Shown one piece after another: positions 63,201-64,000 of a stretch of 64,000 bases of DNA. The position numbers and the translations under genes were made by a program. This DNA comes from Himantopus leucocephalus (lineage: Eukaryota; Chordata; Aves; Charadriiformes; Recurvirostridae), in NCBI GenBank assembly GCA_003993805.1, contig RSEF01000004.1:78005536-78069535 (forward strand), given 5' to 3'. The notes under the pieces were generated by a model, which did no database searches, was not told where the DNA came from, and saw only the letters and a list, made by a program, of their open reading frames with translations. Each line of letters starts with the position of its first letter. Positions within the stretch are counted from its first letter, which is position 1.

Positions 63201-64000
63201 CTACAGACATTATCAATATTGTAAAATTCACTTATTCCTGGAAAAGTTATCAAAAATATTATAGTACCTTCAGTTTGATTTTGGCAGGTAGTAAAAATGT
63301 AAGATGGAGGAAGATAGTATCCCTGAACTGAAGTATATTAAATTGATTCTGTTTAAATTATATAAAAGAATAAATAAAGATCTGGTTCTAAGGTTCTCCT
63401 TTTAAGACTGGGAAAAAATTTGGGCCTGTGGATGTGGACAATTTATGAAATTTCTCTAGATCAAAATCACAGCAATATAACCCACAGATATATTTGGAGC
63501 TTGAATCCCATGTAAAGGAAAAAAAAAATGTTAAAAGTCATCCTTGGATTACAACAACAGACAATAAGGGGTTTTTTTCAGCAGAATAATTGGTATATTC
63601 TTTAGATGAGTCAATAAATAGAGAATAAGGAAATAAAAATCAGACGTTGTCTGATCAAGTTAGTGTGGGATTAAAAATGATTTCATTTTGGCCCCAGCAA
63701 AGCAAATTCCATACTTTAGATTTCAAACAGTGATTTGAATATGAATGCTGAGGATCAGGTGGTGATGTTAGACAGAAGCGTAGTAAGCAGTTTTAGTAGT
63801 TATCAGCCTTAGAACACAAGAAAGTATGAATGTCTATAGCAGGTGTGACAGAAATCCATCTCCTCTAGGACCGTCTACAATACTGACCAATAAAATACAA
63901 TGCTTCATCCTAATGCTTTCCCAACCTCTAACTCTTTTCAGCTCTGGACTCCCTAATCCAGATGTAGAATCTGCTTTGTAGACTTCGGTGAATATCTTAC
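60274..64000. other. Unique AT-rich non-coding DNA, no gene seen
   Basis: No gene or transposon is recognised. A (GA)n-type purine tract lies at 61469-61506. Short frames such as 61848-62135 (95 codons, - strand) have no recognisable domain. Confidence 0.65.
61469..61506. repeat. (GA)n-type purine tract
   Basis: Seven or so GA units followed by GAAAAAGAG-like purine sequence. Confidence 0.85.

Noticed and set aside
1..64000. tRNA, rRNA or CRISPR arrays
   Set aside because: No B-box-like GGTTCGAATCC sequence in a cloverleaf context, no rRNA-like blocks and no regularly spaced direct repeats with unique spacers were seen on either strand.

Overview
The window looks like AT-rich, non-coding nuclear DNA from a bird. 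The evidence is two CR1 LINE 3' ends of the avian/reptilian type: one on the + strand ending at 10904 with three ATTCTRTG-type octamers, one on the - strand at 46049-46232. A further CR1 body piece lies at 56.7-57.6 kb, and several endogenous-retrovirus LTR remnants have the layout I know from avian genomes. Naming a bird rather than another sauropsid is inference from recalled repeat consensus, not from a database search.

I find no protein-coding gene, rRNA, tRNA or CRISPR array. The open reading frames are short (mostly 60-120 codons). The longest (about 160-174 codons) lie inside LTRs, inside CR1, or across a pentanucleotide microsatellite containing an assembly gap. The window is therefore either a gene desert or the inside of one or more long introns; the sequence alone does not decide.

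Layout. 1-10.5 kb: unique AT-rich DNA with a few simple repeats and one single-N assembly join (6349). 10.5-10.9 kb: CR1 3' end. 10.9-24 kb: unique DNA with a (CTCCTT)n array, a long imperfect palindrome at 18.0 kb, two juxtaposed 3'/5' splice-site motifs (17.1 and 18.7 kb) and two more single-N joins. 24.25-24.8 kb: + strand LTR. 25-38 kb: unique DNA with candidate regulatory motifs. 38.2-38.8 kb: GC-richer LTR fragment. 40.1 kb: very old CR1 scrap. 45.4-46.2 kb: a third LTR, interrupted by (CCCTT)n and a 10-N gap, followed by a CR1 3' end. 50.9-51.6 kb: an old repeat apparently split by a GC-rich insert. 56.7-58.0 kb: a CR1 piece with an internal inversion, followed by an LTR 3' part. 59.5-60.3 kb: the best preserved mobile element, a 790-bp solo LTR on the - strand with matching TGTCATG/CATGACA ends and a perfect 5-bp target-site duplication. 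The remainder is unique AT-rich DNA.

No genes act together here. The notable content is the insertion and rearrangement history, the assembly-join artefacts, and a few weak candidate regulatory or splicing signals. I found no convincing new biological system.
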